64,000 bases of DNA from Alicyclobacillus tolerans (GCF_001447355.1 NZ_JXBW01000003.1:272338-336337); one strand, 5' to 3'; numbered from the stretch's first letter, positions 36,940 through 47,117 are shown. The notes: generated by a model not told the origin, from the sequence alone. Made by a program: numbers and translations.

Positions 36940-37791
36940 TTATTTAAGGCCTGTGAGTTGAATCGATTCGATCACATATCTTTGGAAGAATAGGAACAAA
37001 ATCACCAAAGGTAAGAGAGCAACTGTCGCGGCGGCCATCATATAATTCCATTCAGTCCCATACTGCATCTGGAACGATGCAATACCGACACTTATCAATT
37101 TCATCTGATCGCTATTTGTTACAATGAGTGGCCACAGGAAGTTATTCCAGGACGATACAAAGGTTATAATGGCTAGGGTCGAAAGTATTGGTCGACTAAG
37201 TGGGATTATAATTTGGACAAATGTACGCAAAATCCCCGCTCCATCCAAACGCGCAGCCTCCTCTAACTCAGCGGGTATCGTAAGAAAAAACTGTCTTAGC
37301 AGAAAAATACCAACCGGCGTCCCTAGAACCGTTGGAGCAATAAGGGCATAATACGTGTTAATCCATCCCAAATACTTCATCATGATGAATAAAGGTATTA
37401 GTGTCACGATGTTGGGCACCATTAACGTGCTCAAATAAGCTAGAAAAATGGCGTTTTTCCCTCGGAAATCAAGGCGGGCAAACGCGTAGGCAGCCAGTGA
37501 TCCGAACACAACTTGCCCAGCCACGCTAACCACAGCAACAAATAGCGTATTTAAAAGATATCTACCCAAATCCACGCTTTGAAATATGTGTACATAGTTA
37601 CCCCAGTCAGGATGCGTCGGTAAGCTGAAGAAATGAGAACTAAATACTTGATTCTCAGGCTTTAACGATGTTAAGATTGACCATAGATAAGGGAAAACTG
37701 ATATAAAGGCACCTATAATTAGCACAATATACGTTACAACGTTCCCCACAAACCGTCTTCCTCTTCTAGACGAACTTCTCATTGGACACAA
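36940..37791 (-). CDS. Sugar ABC transporter permease, MalG/AraQ type
   Basis: The 283-residue permease has six helices and the EAA loop EEAARLDGAGILRTFVQIIIPLSRP near residue 190. Family features are LNTLFVAVVSVAGQVVFGSLAAYAFAR and SSWNNFLWPLIV. GTG 37791 is used since GGAGG is five bases upstream; ATG 37782 is 14 bases away. It begins 15 bp after the LacI-type regulator gene, so the regulator and transporter genes form one transcript. Confidence 0.93.
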   Translation of the reverse strand: MCPMRSSSRRGRRFVGNVVTYIVLIIGAFISVFPYLWSILTSLKPENQVFSSHFFSLPTHPDWGNYVHIFQSVDLGRYLLNTLFVAVVSVAGQVVFGSLAAYAFARLDFRGKNAIFLAYLSTLMVPNIVTLIPLFIMMKYLGWINTYYALIAPTVLGTPVGIFLLRQFFLTIPAELEEAARLDGAGILRTFVQIIIPLSRPILSTLAIITFVSSWNNFLWPLIVTNSDQMKLISVGIASFQMQYGTEWNYMMAAATVALLPLVILFLFFQRYVIESIQLTGLK

Positions 37792-37806
37792 TCACCTCCA
37801 CCTAAT

Positions 37807-38817
37807 CTATACAGGTAGCGACGACGCCTGCCTGTGTGTTTCAGACCCACAACTTTCCCGCACAATTAACTGAAACGGCATGATTATTTGCAACGGAGTA
37901 GATTGCTCCAGCGGATTCACCAGCATGCGCACACCCAATCTCCCCATCAGTTCCGGATTCACGCGAATTGTCGTCAGAGAGGGTGTAACATAAGGGGCCA
38001 TCTCGATATCATCAAACCCCACAACAGCCACATCCTCAGGAACGCGAAGTCCGACCTCCGACATAGCTCGAATGGCACCAATCGCCATCGGATCACTAGC
38101 TACAAACACAGCTTGCGGTGCCTGCCTTTTTTCCAATAACGCACACATTGCCTCGTAGCCACCCGCCGTTGACCAGTCCCCGTGAAAAATTGAATCAGGT
38201 GCATAACGTGTCTGCTGTTGCATGTACTCTGTAAACGCTGCCTCTCGGTAATCAATGCCAAAGTGTCGAGTGCCCCCAATATAGGCAATATCAGCGCATC
38301 CAAGAGATTGGAGGTGACGAAGTGCAGCAAATACGGCTCCACGAAAATCAACAGATACGGAATGAAATTTCGATGTATCAGGACAATAATCAAGAAAGAC
38401 GAGTTTTTGCGGATGAGTATTCCAACTCCGCGTGGCTTCCCCGCCGATTACCAGCACCCCGTCATATTCTTCCAAGGTTTCATTGTCTAGACACGTTCCC
38501 GGGCTAAGGTAACGTTTAGTCGGCGGTTCGATCCCCATTACCTGGCACTCCATTTCGATTCCTCGAATCATCGGCCAGAAATACGGATCATCGCGTTCTT
38601 CTTCCTCGCAATGATAATCAGCCAGCAGAATTTTAGTCACATTCTGCTTGGTTTTTACCCTGCGATGTTTTAGTGTGTAATTTAGTTTCTTCGCGGTCTC
38701 AATCACCCTCTGACGCGTGGAATCAGGCACCGACAGCGTACTATCGCCATTAAGGACCCTTGAGACAACAGCAATTGACACGTGGGCAGCGTTCGCAACA
38801 TCCTTCATCGTGGCCAT
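37807..38817 (-). CDS. LacI-family transcriptional regulator
   Basis: The 336-residue regulator has the LacI helix-turn-helix MKDVANAAHVSIAVVSRVLN at residues 4-23, and a hinge helix region. A periplasmic-binding-like effector domain contains FVASDPMAIGAIRAMSEVGLRVPEDVAVVGFDD. It should repress the operon it begins, with an alpha-galactoside as likely inducer. A 24-bp inverted repeat at 38915-38938 is a candidate operator. ATG 38817 matches the usual MATIKDVA family start, though ATG 38808 has the better spaced AGGA. It is divergent from the aldo/keto reductase gene. Confidence 0.9.
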   Translation of the reverse strand: MATMKDVANAAHVSIAVVSRVLNGDSTLSVPDSTRQRVIETAKKLNYTLKHRRVKTKQNVTKILLADYHCEEEERDDPYFWPMIRGIEMECQVMGIEPPTKRYLSPGTCLDNETLEEYDGVLVIGGEATRSWNTHPQKLVFLDYCPDTSKFHSVSVDFRGAVFAALRHLQSLGCADIAYIGGTRHFGIDYREAAFTEYMQQQTRYAPDSIFHGDWSTAGGYEAMCALLEKRQAPQAVFVASDPMAIGAIRAMSEVGLRVPEDVAVVGFDDIEMAPYVTPSLTTIRVNPELMGRLGVRMLVNPLEQSTPLQIIMPFQLIVRESCGSETHRQASSLPV

Positions 38818-38883
38818 TCCTAGCTCATCCTCTACTATCTATATCTATATTTTTACTAAAATGTGCTACAACCTGAGTAAAAT

Positions 38884-38912
38884 ATATCACTTAAAGAATG
38901 CGCTTTCAACAA
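38884..38912 (-). promoter_or_regulatory. Candidate promoter of the alpha-galactoside operon
   Basis: On the minus strand TTGTTG (-35, 38907-38912) and TGATAT (-10, 38884-38889) are separated by 17 bases, about 70 bp before the regulator start. The -10 is imperfect; TATATT nearby is an alternative. Confidence 0.45.
38895..38908 (-). promoter_or_regulatory. Candidate CcpA cre site
   Basis: TGAAAGCGCATTCT on the minus strand matches the cre consensus TGAAANCGNTTNCA at all but two defined positions. It lies between the candidate -35 and -10, where CcpA binding would repress. Confidence 0.45.
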
Positions 38913-38914
38913 TT

Positions 38915-38938
38915 TTTTATCGACTCAATTCGATAAAA
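38915..38938. promoter_or_regulatory. 24-bp inverted repeat, candidate LacI-type operator
   Basis: TTTTATCGA and TCGATAAAA form perfect 9-bp arms around CTCAAT, just upstream of the candidate -35. It lies between the regulator and the divergent reductase gene. Confidence 0.5.
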
Positions 38939-39101
38939 TTAATCTCTATTTTTTACTCAGGATTAGTTCACGAATTTTCCACAAAGCTTACGCAGCATCG
39001 TTTTGCCTTTTTCCGCAGGATGATTGAAAATGGCCTTTAAGGCACAAACCCTTGGCAGTTTTCGTCCACAGTTTTCGTACTTGAGATGGGAGACATGCAA
39101 C

Positions 39102-40084
<983 letters not shown>

Positions 40085-40088
<4 letters not shown>

Positions 40089-40876
40089 GCCCGAGCAGCT
40101 AAGACGGCAAACACGTCGGTCGGCGATAGCCCGGCATTGCGCCACAGCACCATCAAGTGATACAACAAATCGGCCGACTCCGCTGCCAACTCTCCCTGAT
40201 CCCCGCGACGGCATTCATAAGCCACCGCAGCGAGTGCCGCCTCCGTCGCCTCTTCGCCTACCTTTTTACCGATCCGCATGGCACCATGCTCGAATAAATA
40301 AGTCGTGTAACTCCCTTGCGGCCGATTGCGATAGCGTTCGTCAATCGTCCGCCAAAGGTTATCAAGCACCCGCCAATCCATCTGCAGTGGTGCACCACGG
40401 TTCCCCTCAGCCATCGCCGGTTGTGCCATCTCCGGGTTGACCCAACCCTTTGCAGTCACAATCGCGTCATCGCCTGATCTTGCATCTTCCTGTTCCTGAA
40501 CAACACCGCGAGGAATCGCCCCTTCGACGCCACCATGTGTCAGTCGCCGGTAAAAACACGTGTCCTCGCCCGTGTGACAAGCTGGCCCATGTGGACGGAC
40601 GAGATACAAAACGGTATCGCCATCGCAGTCGAGACGCAGTTCGATGACCTCTTGCACGTTGCCGGATGTGGCACCTTTTCGCCAATATTCGTGGCGCGAT
40701 CTGCTCCAAAACCACGCATATCCTGTCGCAAGCGTCCGTTTCAGCGCCTCGCGGTTCGCATAGGCAAGCATGAGCACGGCGCCCGTCTCTGCATCCTGCA
40801 CGACGACCGGAACCAGCCCAGTTGCCGTATCGTAGCGCACAGCGGCAAGGTCGATCTCGCCTTTTACTCCACCCAT
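40085..40876 (-). CDS. hisI: Bifunctional PR-AMP cyclohydrolase / PR-ATP pyrophosphatase
   Basis: The 263-residue HisIE fusion performs steps 2 and 3 of histidine synthesis. Residues 1-115 are the cyclohydrolase, with [19 protein letters not shown] and the zinc motif [11 protein letters not shown]. Residues 165-263 are the pyrophosphatase (HisE), with [18 protein letters not shown] and [15 protein letters not shown]. The linker between them, about 50 residues, is longer than usual. ATG 40876 overlaps the hisF end by 13 bp. It is the last gene of the his operon. Confidence 0.96.
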
Positions 40877-41634
40877 CGCACAGGCACCCCTCTCTCGCGG
40901 AGATACGACTTCACATCGCGAACACTCGTCTCAGCGAAGTGAAACACACTCGCCGCCAATGCCGCATCTGCCATCCCTTCGGTTAATACATCGAAGAAGT
41001 GTTCCTTTGCCCCCGCACCGCCGCTAGCGATGATCGGAATGTTGACAGCACGCGCCATTGCACTCGTCAGTTCAAGATCATATCCAGCTCGTGTACCGTC
41101 CTGACGAAAGCTCGTCAATAATATTTCGCCCGCCCCCAGTTCGGCTGCGCGCTTCGCCCACGCGATCGCGTCGCTACCTGTGCCAACTTTGCCCCCTTGC
41201 AGCATGACGTCATAGGTGCCCGTTTGCGCATGAAGGTTAGCATCGATGGCGACGACAACGCACTGTTCTCCGAAGCGGTGCGCCGATTCTTCGATGAGCT
41301 GCGGATTGCGGAACGCACCTGTGTTCATCGACACCTTGTCTGCGCCAGACAAGAGCAACGAACGCACATCTTCCACGGTCGATACACCGCCGCCAACCGT
41401 CAGTGGAATATTGACCTTCGCGGCGACTTCCTCCACGACCTTGCGCGTCGCCAACCGGCCTTCGCTCGACGCGGAAATGTCGAGCAACACCAGTTCGTCG
41501 GCTCCGGCGTCGCAATAAATCTGAGCCAGTTCGACCGGATCGCCCGCATCACGGCGGTTGTTGAGGAAACCAACGTGTTTGACCACGCGCCCATCGAGCA
41601 CGTCAAAACAGGGGATGATGCGTTTGGTCAACAT
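40864..41634 (-). CDS. hisF: Imidazole glycerol-phosphate synthase, cyclase subunit
   Basis: HisF closes the imidazole ring with ammonia supplied by HisH. The 256-residue barrel keeps [16 protein letters not shown] (catalytic Asp 11), [26 protein letters not shown] and the second catalytic Asp in VVAIDANLH near residue 130, plus [16 protein letters not shown] 41634 has AAAGGAGATGG upstream, and its A is shared with the hisA stop (TGATG). It is seventh in hisZGDBHAF-hisI. Confidence 0.97.
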   Translation of the reverse strand: MLTKRIIPCFDVLDGRVVKHVGFLNNRRDAGDPVELAQIYCDAGADELVLLDISASSEGRLATRKVVEEVAAKVNIPLTVGGGVSTVEDVRSLLLSGADKVSMNTGAFRNPQLIEESAHRFGEQCVVVAIDANLHAQTGTYDVMLQGGKVGTGSDAIAWAKRAAELGAGEILLTSFRQDGTRAGYDLELTSAMARAVNIPIIASGGAGAKEHFFDVLTEGMADAALAASVFHFAETSVRDVKSYLRERGVPVRWVE

Positions 41635-42386
41635 CAAACCCCATCTCCTTTCACCGCAAGCTCCTGCATCATACTGCGCAGGTCGAGCTTGCCGTCGTAT
41701 AACGCCTTGCCGACGACAGCGCCGGCGAGCCCTGCTGCCTTCGCCGCCAAGATGTCGTCGCGTCCGCTGATGCCGCCGCTTGCAATACTCCACAGCCCCG
41801 CCTCTTGCACCGATCGCGCCAGTTGGAGATTCGCGCCTTGCCCGGTTCCGTCGCGATCGACATCAGTGACTAAGGCGTGTAAAACACCGACTTTGGCGAG
41901 TTCATGCGCGAGATCGACGATGGGGGTATTGGTTTGTTCAAGCCAACCTGTAACCGCCAATTTGCCTCCCCGGCCATCAAGGCCTGCGACGATGCGGCGA
42001 CCGCCAAATTCGGAGGCGAACTGGGCCATTTGTTCGATGTCCCGCGAAACAGTGCCAAGCACGACACGTTCGACCCCAAGATCTAGCCAACGAGCGATGG
42101 CGTCGCGGTTGCGAATGCCACCACCGACCTGGACGGATGCTCCGTAAGACCTGGCCGTTCGCACGATGTCTTCGACGGTCGCCGCGTTGACACTTGCGCC
42201 ATCTTTCGCACCATCGAGATCGACAACATGCAAAAAGCGCGCACCTGCTTCGCACCACTGCTGCGCCACGGCAGCGGGATGTTGGTTGTACTCGGTGCGC
42301 TGTTCATAGTCGCCTTGGTACAGCCGCACACAGCGACCACCGAGCACGTCAATGGCCGGAAACAGAATAAAGTCCTGGCTCACCAT
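41634..42386 (-). CDS. hisA: ProFAR isomerase HisA
   Basis: HisA opens the ribose of the aminocarboxamide ribonucleotide intermediate. The 250-residue half-barrel-repeat enzyme shows LFPAIDVLGGRCVRLYQGDY at the N-terminus (catalytic Asp), VQVGGGIRNRDAIARWLDLGVERVVLGT, and a second Asp in ALVTDVDRDGTGQG. ATG 42386 lies seven bases inside hisH, with GGAGGTG eight bases upstream. Confidence 0.97.
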   Translation of the reverse strand: MVSQDFILFPAIDVLGGRCVRLYQGDYEQRTEYNQHPAAVAQQWCEAGARFLHVVDLDGAKDGASVNAATVEDIVRTARSYGASVQVGGGIRNRDAIARWLDLGVERVVLGTVSRDIEQMAQFASEFGGRRIVAGLDGRGGKLAVTGWLEQTNTPIVDLAHELAKVGVLHALVTDVDRDGTGQGANLQLARSVQEAGLWSIASGGISGRDDILAAKAAGLAGAVVGKALYDGKLDLRSMMQELAVKGDGV

Positions 42387-43045
42387 GGCGACGACACCTC
42401 CGCCCTCTCGAGTTCGGTCAACCGCGCAAAATTGCGGAGGATGGTTTCGCCAACCTTGCCGCTCTTCTCTGGGTGAAATTGAGTTCCGTAGACGAGGCCG
42501 CGCCCAACGACGGCCGGCACTTCGATGCCGCCGTAGGAGACCGCCGCTATGACGTCGCTTGCCTCATCAGCCTGCACATAATACGAGTGGACGAAATAGA
42601 CAAAATCCCCGATGGCAACGTCTTGTAGCAACGGATGATGGCTCCGCACACTGGTCAAATCGTTCCATCCCATGTGCGGCACTTTCGCCGTTGCCGGGAA
42701 CCGCACAACCTGCCCAGGCAAAAGCGCCAAACCGGGATGCTCGCCGTGTTCAAACGACACTTTGAACAAGAGTTGCATACCAACACAAATACCAAGGAGC
42801 GGGATGCGCGAAGCGACAACCTGTTCCACAACGGAGACCAGCCCGGAAAGGCGCAACTGTGTCATAGCGTCGCCAAACGCACCGACCCCCGGCAAAATGA
42901 CGCCCTGCACGGACCCGTCTGCATCTTTGCGGAGATTGTCCCACGCCTCTTTATCTGAAATGACGACGGCTTCGCGTCCCACTCTCCGAAGCCCGCCAAG
43001 GACACTGTGCAAATTGCCGATCCCCGGATCAAGGACGACGATCAT
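42380..43045 (-). CDS. hisH: Imidazole glycerol-phosphate synthase, glutaminase subunit
   Basis: HisH hydrolyses glutamine and channels ammonia to HisF. The 221-residue class I amidotransferase has the oxyanion segment LPGVGAFGDAM, the nucleophile in GICVGMQLLF near residue 84, and the His-Glu pair in YGTQFHPEKSG near residue 195. ATG 43045 overlaps the hisB stop (ATGA), indicating coupling. Confidence 0.97.
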   Translation of the reverse strand: MIVVLDPGIGNLHSVLGGLRRVGREAVVISDKEAWDNLRKDADGSVQGVILPGVGAFGDAMTQLRLSGLVSVVEQVVASRIPLLGICVGMQLLFKVSFEHGEHPGLALLPGQVVRFPATAKVPHMGWNDLTSVRSHHPLLQDVAIGDFVYFVHSYYVQADEASDVIAAVSYGGIEVPAVVGRGLVYGTQFHPEKSGKVGETILRNFARLTELERAEVSSPW

Positions 43046-43644
43046 TCAAGCACCCCCTTGGTGCTATTGACGCCTCCACCTGTCAGCGTGACAGCTTCGC
43101 GCAGCGCTGCGCCGAACGCCTTAAACAAGGCTTCCACCATGTGATGATTGTTTTCGCCATAGAGAACGGCCAGATGCAAAGCCATGCGCCCCTCGTTGGC
43201 GACTGACTTAAAAAACTCAGCCACCAACTCGGTAGGAAATGTCCCAATGCGCGTATCGCTAAACGACGCCTGAAGTACAAACGCCGGCCTTCCCGACAGG
43301 TCGATTACGGCGCGTGCCAATGTCTCGTCCATTGGCGTGTGCCGCTCGCCGTAACGGCGAATGCCTCGCTTGTCGCCAAGCGCGATCGCGATTGCACGGC
43401 CGAGACAGAGGCCGATGTCCTCGACGAGATGATGATCGTCGACGTCGACATCGCCATCGGCTGTGATGTCGAGATCGAACGAGCCGTGCGCGGCAAAAAG
43501 GTGTAACATGTGGCGCAAAAAAGGTACGGGAAAAGCGAGCGATACGCGACCTGTTCCGTGCAGATGAAGCGCAAGATCGATCTTTGTCTCGCCCGTCTCG
43601 CGCTCGACATGTGCGCTATAGGTGCGTTGAGCATCAGCGGTCAT
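43042..43644 (-). CDS. hisB: Imidazoleglycerol-phosphate dehydratase
   Basis: This is the single-function HisB dehydratase, 200 residues, without the phosphatase domain found in enterobacteria. The metal-binding motifs are FLRHMLHLFAAH, DDHHLVEDIGLCLG and the pseudo-repeat ENNHHMVEALFKAFG, in the expected order. ATG 43644 has AGGAGG nine bases upstream, and the frame overlaps hisD by 11 bp. Confidence 0.97.
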   Translation of the reverse strand: MTADAQRTYSAHVERETGETKIDLALHLHGTGRVSLAFPVPFLRHMLHLFAAHGSFDLDITADGDVDVDDHHLVEDIGLCLGRAIAIALGDKRGIRRYGERHTPMDETLARAVIDLSGRPAFVLQASFSDTRIGTFPTELVAEFFKSVANEGRMALHLAVLYGENNHHMVEALFKAFGAALREAVTLTGGGVNSTKGVLE

Positions 43645-44917
43645 TGTGGTCAGCCTCCTGTCGGACGAGGATGGAACGCGCGTGAGCCGTCAAGCCTTCC
43701 GCCTCGGCCAACGCGACGATATGGCGGGCATGTTTGGCAAGCGTTTTTTGACTATAGGCAACCACGCTCATGCGCCGCAAAAAGTCGTGGGTGCCGAGCC
43801 CGCTGGCGTAGCGCGCACTACCGTGGGTTGGCAAAACGTGATTGCTGCCCGCAAAATAGTCACCCACAGGCTCTGGCGTCGCTTCGCCAAGGAAGACAGC
43901 CCCCGCAAAGTGAATCGACGACAGCAGTTCTTCGGGGTGGTCCACCAACAATTGCACATGCTCTGGCGCCAATTGGTTACAAAGATTGGCCGCTTCGGCC
44001 AACGATTCGACATGTACCAACGCACCCCACCTCGCCAAAGCCTGTTGGGCGATCTCGGCGCGCGGGAGATCCACAAGCTGGCGCTCGAGTTCGTCGGCCA
44101 CTTGCTCCAACAGCGCGATCGACGGGCTTACGCATAAGGCGCCAGCCTCGGGGTCGTGCTCCGCCTGCGCCAGCATGTCGGCGGCAATGTAGCGGGGATT
44201 CGCCGCCTCGTCGGCGATAATCAACACTTCACTGGGACCTGCAATGGAATCGATACCGACGTCTCCCATAACGAGTCGCTTTGCGAGTGCCACGTAAAGG
44301 TTGCCTGGGCCGACAATTTTGTCGACGCGTGCAATCGTCTTGGTCCCGTATGCCAAAGCCGCCACCGCTTGCGCCCCGCCCACGGCATAGACTTCGTCGA
44401 CACCAAGCAGATGAGCCGCCGCTAACACTTGCGGGTGCGGCAGCCCCGTCGGCCCCGGCGGCGACACAAGCGCAATCTCCGCGACACCTGCGACCTGTGC
44501 CGGAATCACGTCCATCAGCACGGTCGATGGATACGCCCCGCGCCCCCCAGGTGCATATACGCCGACACGACGAAGCGGTCGCCAAACAAGACCGAGTTGC
44601 TCGCCGTCGTCTCCGTATAGTGTGAAATCTTCCGGCCACTGCGCCTCGTGATAACGCCGAATCCGATCCGCCGCCAGGGCGAGTGCCTCCCGCAATTCAG
44701 GCGCCAATGCCTCAAACGCGGCCTGTAGCGCTGTTTGCGGTACGCGCAACGAAGCCCCCGGTTGCTTGTCCAACTTGGCGGTCCAGTCGGCCACCGCCGC
44801 ATCGCCGCGCTCGCGCACATCGGCCACGATACCCGCCACCTGCCGGAGTGCCTCTTCGTTTTCCGTCGCCCGTCGCTCCCACGAAAAGTCGCTGCGTTCA
44901 ACCACGTTTAAGCGCAT
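43634..44917 (-). CDS. hisD: Histidinol dehydrogenase
   Basis: HisD oxidises histidinol to histidine in two NAD+-dependent steps. The 427-residue protein has the family stretch DKIVGPGNLYVALAKR near residue 230, DSIAGPSEVLIIADE, QAEHDPEAGALCVS (zinc ligands), HAG-type sites in SNHVLPTHGSARYASGL and DFLRRMSVVAY. ATG 44917 has AGGAGG eight bases upstream. It overlaps hisG by 20 bp. Confidence 0.97.
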   Translation of the reverse strand: MRLNVVERSDFSWERRATENEEALRQVAGIVADVRERGDAAVADWTAKLDKQPGASLRVPQTALQAAFEALAPELREALALAADRIRRYHEAQWPEDFTLYGDDGEQLGLVWRPLRRVGVYAPGGRGAYPSTVLMDVIPAQVAGVAEIALVSPPGPTGLPHPQVLAAAHLLGVDEVYAVGGAQAVAALAYGTKTIARVDKIVGPGNLYVALAKRLVMGDVGIDSIAGPSEVLIIADEAANPRYIAADMLAQAEHDPEAGALCVSPSIALLEQVADELERQLVDLPRAEIAQQALARWGALVHVESLAEAANLCNQLAPEHVQLLVDHPEELLSSIHFAGAVFLGEATPEPVGDYFAGSNHVLPTHGSARYASGLGTHDFLRRMSVVAYSQKTLAKHARHIVALAEAEGLTAHARSILVRQEADHNDR

Positions 44918-45557
44918 GTGCCTGTCCTCCTCGCTGTTCGATTGCCGCTTGCAAGCTGTTTGCCATCGCCAAAATATCATCGTGCTTCATGCGGTAGCTG
45001 GAGCGATTGGCGACCAATCGCGCCGAGATGTCGGCAACTTCGTCAAACACCACCAGGCCGTTGGCCGCGAGCGTCGCACCCGTTTGTACGAGATCGAAAA
45101 TGCGATCCGTCAAGCCGATCACGCTCGCCAATTCAATGGAACCGGAAAGCGGTACAATCTCGACCGAGTGCCCAAGTGCGCGGAAATAGCGATCCGCAAG
45201 CTTAGGATACTTCGTCGCCACGCGGCGCGGTTGAGTTGCGCGATCGCCCTCTAGCCCGGCGACACACAGCCGACAGCGAGCGACACCGAGATCAAGCAGC
45301 TCGTACATCTCCCTATCTTGCTCAAGCAACACGTCCTTGCCGACAATCCCGACATCGGCGACGCCATAAGCAACATAGGTTGGTACATCGGCAGGCTTCG
45401 CGAGTAGATAACGCAGCGGAGGATGGCCATCCCAGGGCACTTCGAAGACGAGTGCGCGGCTTTCGTCCATATCTTCTGGCAGCGGGATGCCAGCTGCACG
45501 CCATAATGGCAACGCATCTTCTGCCGTTCTTCCCTTGGCGAGTGCGACTGTCAGCAT
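44898..45557 (-). CDS. hisG: ATP phosphoribosyltransferase, short form
   Basis: HisG starts histidine synthesis. At 219 residues it is the short form that lacks the regulatory C-terminal domain and needs HisZ for activity and feedback control. Motifs: VALAKGRTAEDALPLW, VAYGVADVGIVGKDVLLE and VPLSGSIELASVIGLTDRIFDLVQTGATLAANGL. The start overlaps the hisZ stop by one base (TGATG), fitting the 1:1 HisZ-HisG complex. Confidence 0.97.
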   Translation of the reverse strand: MLTVALAKGRTAEDALPLWRAAGIPLPEDMDESRALVFEVPWDGHPPLRYLLAKPADVPTYVAYGVADVGIVGKDVLLEQDREMYELLDLGVARCRLCVAGLEGDRATQPRRVATKYPKLADRYFRALGHSVEIVPLSGSIELASVIGLTDRIFDLVQTGATLAANGLVVFDEVADISARLVANRSSYRMKHDDILAMANSLQAAIEQRGGQAHALKRG

Positions 45558-46681
45558 CAGGCATCCCTCCCACTCTTGGCTGTTGCCTCAAGCACAGCAA
45601 GCACGCGTTCGACCTCAAACGTGAAGCCAATGGCCGCTGCAGGTGCGCCAAACTGGGCAAGCAGTTCATCATAGCGACCGCCAAGCGCAATGGGTGCACC
45701 AACGCCGTGTGCAAATGCTTCAAAGACAATGCCTGTGTAGTAATCCATATCGCGATGGAGTGTCAGGTCAAATGTCGTGCAGTGTGGCGCTAAGCCAGCC
45801 GCGGCGAGCGCGTCCGCCAATTCACACAAATATCCCCACGCATGTACCACTTCAGCCGCCGCTTCGCGATCAGGTGCGGCGTGGAGCAAATCGTTTAATT
45901 CCCTCGCCGACTGCTCGCGATTGACGGCGCCTCTTTGCAGCCCCTTGCGTTCCGGCGACCAGCGCAGCAGCCTTGTCAAAATGTCACCGCACGCTGTAGC
46001 AGCGCGATCGACCGTCTGGCGAAATAGAACGTAGTCGCCCGTTGTCAGGCACTGCAAGAGCTGAAAGCTCACGTCGTGCGGAAAGCCAAGCGCCTGCAAC
46101 AGTTTCGGCACAAAACGAGCATGACTGACGACAATTTTGTGCTCGGCGATGCGCGCCCGCGTTGCGGCATCGTGCAACCACGTGAGCAATGCCGCGTCTG
46201 TCGCCACGCTGGCCGGTTCGCCAATCCATTCGACGCCGACCTGTGTCGACTCGGCCGCTTTGCCGCTGGCCCACGAAAGTGAAGCGGGATCGCTCGTTCG
46301 ACGGTACACGCGCTCACAGTAGCACCAGCGAATAGGCACGCGCCCACTCGCGACACGCGGTGCTGCCATACGCGCGATGGAAGGCGTCATTTCGGGGCGC
46401 AAAGCGATAGCATTCCCGCCGCCGTCAAACAATTGAATCCAGTCTCGCGCCGCCTCACTCGATCTCGCCCGCAACAGCGTGTCGACATATTCAAATAGGC
46501 CACTGGTCACCGGCTGGCAACCTGCTTCCTCAAAAAACGAAAGGAGCCGGGACTCGACATCTCGCCGCCTTTTTGCAAAATCAGGGTAACCATCCTGCAT
46601 GCCTGGTGGCCTCTCGGCAAAACCTTGCGCCGCCGCAAAGGCTACAGAGCCTGCTCCTCCGATGAACAAATCGTTTGCCAC
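45557..46681 (-). CDS. hisZ: ATP phosphoribosyltransferase regulatory subunit HisZ
   Basis: HisZ is a catalytically dead paralogue of histidyl-tRNA synthetase that activates short HisG. The 374-residue protein keeps synthetase-like motifs: GLFEYVDTLLR, FDGGGNAIALRPEMTPSIARM (motif 2 region) and MDYYTGIVFEAFAHGVGAPIALGGRYDELLAQFG (broken here only for reading). It lacks the anticodon-binding domain. The start is GTG 46681 with a weak GGTGAG upstream. A perfect 24-bp palindrome lies 44 bp upstream of the start. It is the first gene of the operon; hisC is absent and must lie elsewhere. Confidence 0.95.
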   Translation of the reverse strand: MANDLFIGGAGSVAFAAAQGFAERPPGMQDGYPDFAKRRRDVESRLLSFFEEAGCQPVTSGLFEYVDTLLRARSSEAARDWIQLFDGGGNAIALRPEMTPSIARMAAPRVASGRVPIRWCYCERVYRRTSDPASLSWASGKAAESTQVGVEWIGEPASVATDAALLTWLHDAATRARIAEHKIVVSHARFVPKLLQALGFPHDVSFQLLQCLTTGDYVLFRQTVDRAATACGDILTRLLRWSPERKGLQRGAVNREQSARELNDLLHAAPDREAAAEVVHAWGYLCELADALAAAGLAPHCTTFDLTLHRDMDYYTGIVFEAFAHGVGAPIALGGRYDELLAQFGAPAAAIGFTFEVERVLAVLEATAKSGRDA

Positions 46682-46724
46682 GCTAACTCACCACGCCATC
46701 TCTATCTATCCTGGGTTACTGCCA

Positions 46725-46748
46725 CGCAGATGGGTGCACCCATCTGCG
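46725..46748. promoter_or_regulatory. Perfect 24-bp palindrome in the hisZ leader
   Basis: CGCAGATGGGTG (46725-46736) is followed without a spacer by its reverse complement. It lies 44 bp before the hisZ start and 150 bp before the LysM gene. No T run follows on either strand, so a protein-binding operator is more likely than a terminator. Confidence 0.6.
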
Positions 46749-46901
46749 ATGTTCAATCACTTTACTTCGCTAATGTACTAAAGCAAGCATATATGAAGAT
46801 CCGCATATTTGCAACCCGTGAGGTTGGGCAAGCATCCGCAGCGATCGCGACACAAGCCGCATAAAGTATTGCACCGGACAGTACAAGGAGGGATTGGATC
46901 A

Positions 46902-47117
46902 GTGGTCAAATACATCGTGCAACGCGGAGACACGCTTGGCAACATCGCGGTGAAATACGATACAACGGTCTCTGACATCATCCGGGCCAACGGCATCAAA
47001 AACCCAAACATGATTTATCCGGGCCAGGTGCTGCGCATTCCGTCGAAACATTACGAGGATGCCAAAGAGCACAAACACATGATGCATCATCACATGGATA
47101 AGTCAAAGTATTGGTAA
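46902..47117 (+). CDS. Small LysM protein with His-rich tail
   Basis: The 71-residue protein is almost entirely one LysM domain (KYIVQRGDTLGNIAVKYDTTV ... NPNMIYPGQVLRIP), a module that binds GlcNAc-containing glycans such as peptidoglycan. The last 17 residues are rich in His, Met and Lys (KEHKHMMHHHMDKSKYW), which could bind metal. No signal peptide is present, as for some spore-coat LysM proteins such as SafA-type or YkzQ-type relatives; a role in spores is inference. GTG 46902 has AAGGAGG ten bases upstream. Confidence 0.85.
   Translation: MVKYIVQRGDTLGNIAVKYDTTVSDIIRANGIKNPNMIYPGQVLRIPSKHYEDAKEHKHMMHHHMDKSKYW

Noticed and set aside
46750..46901. T-box or c-di-AMP riboswitch in the hisZ/LysM intergenic region
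   Set aside because: Neither the T-box AGGGTGGNACCGCG core nor the conserved ydaO blocks are present on either strand.
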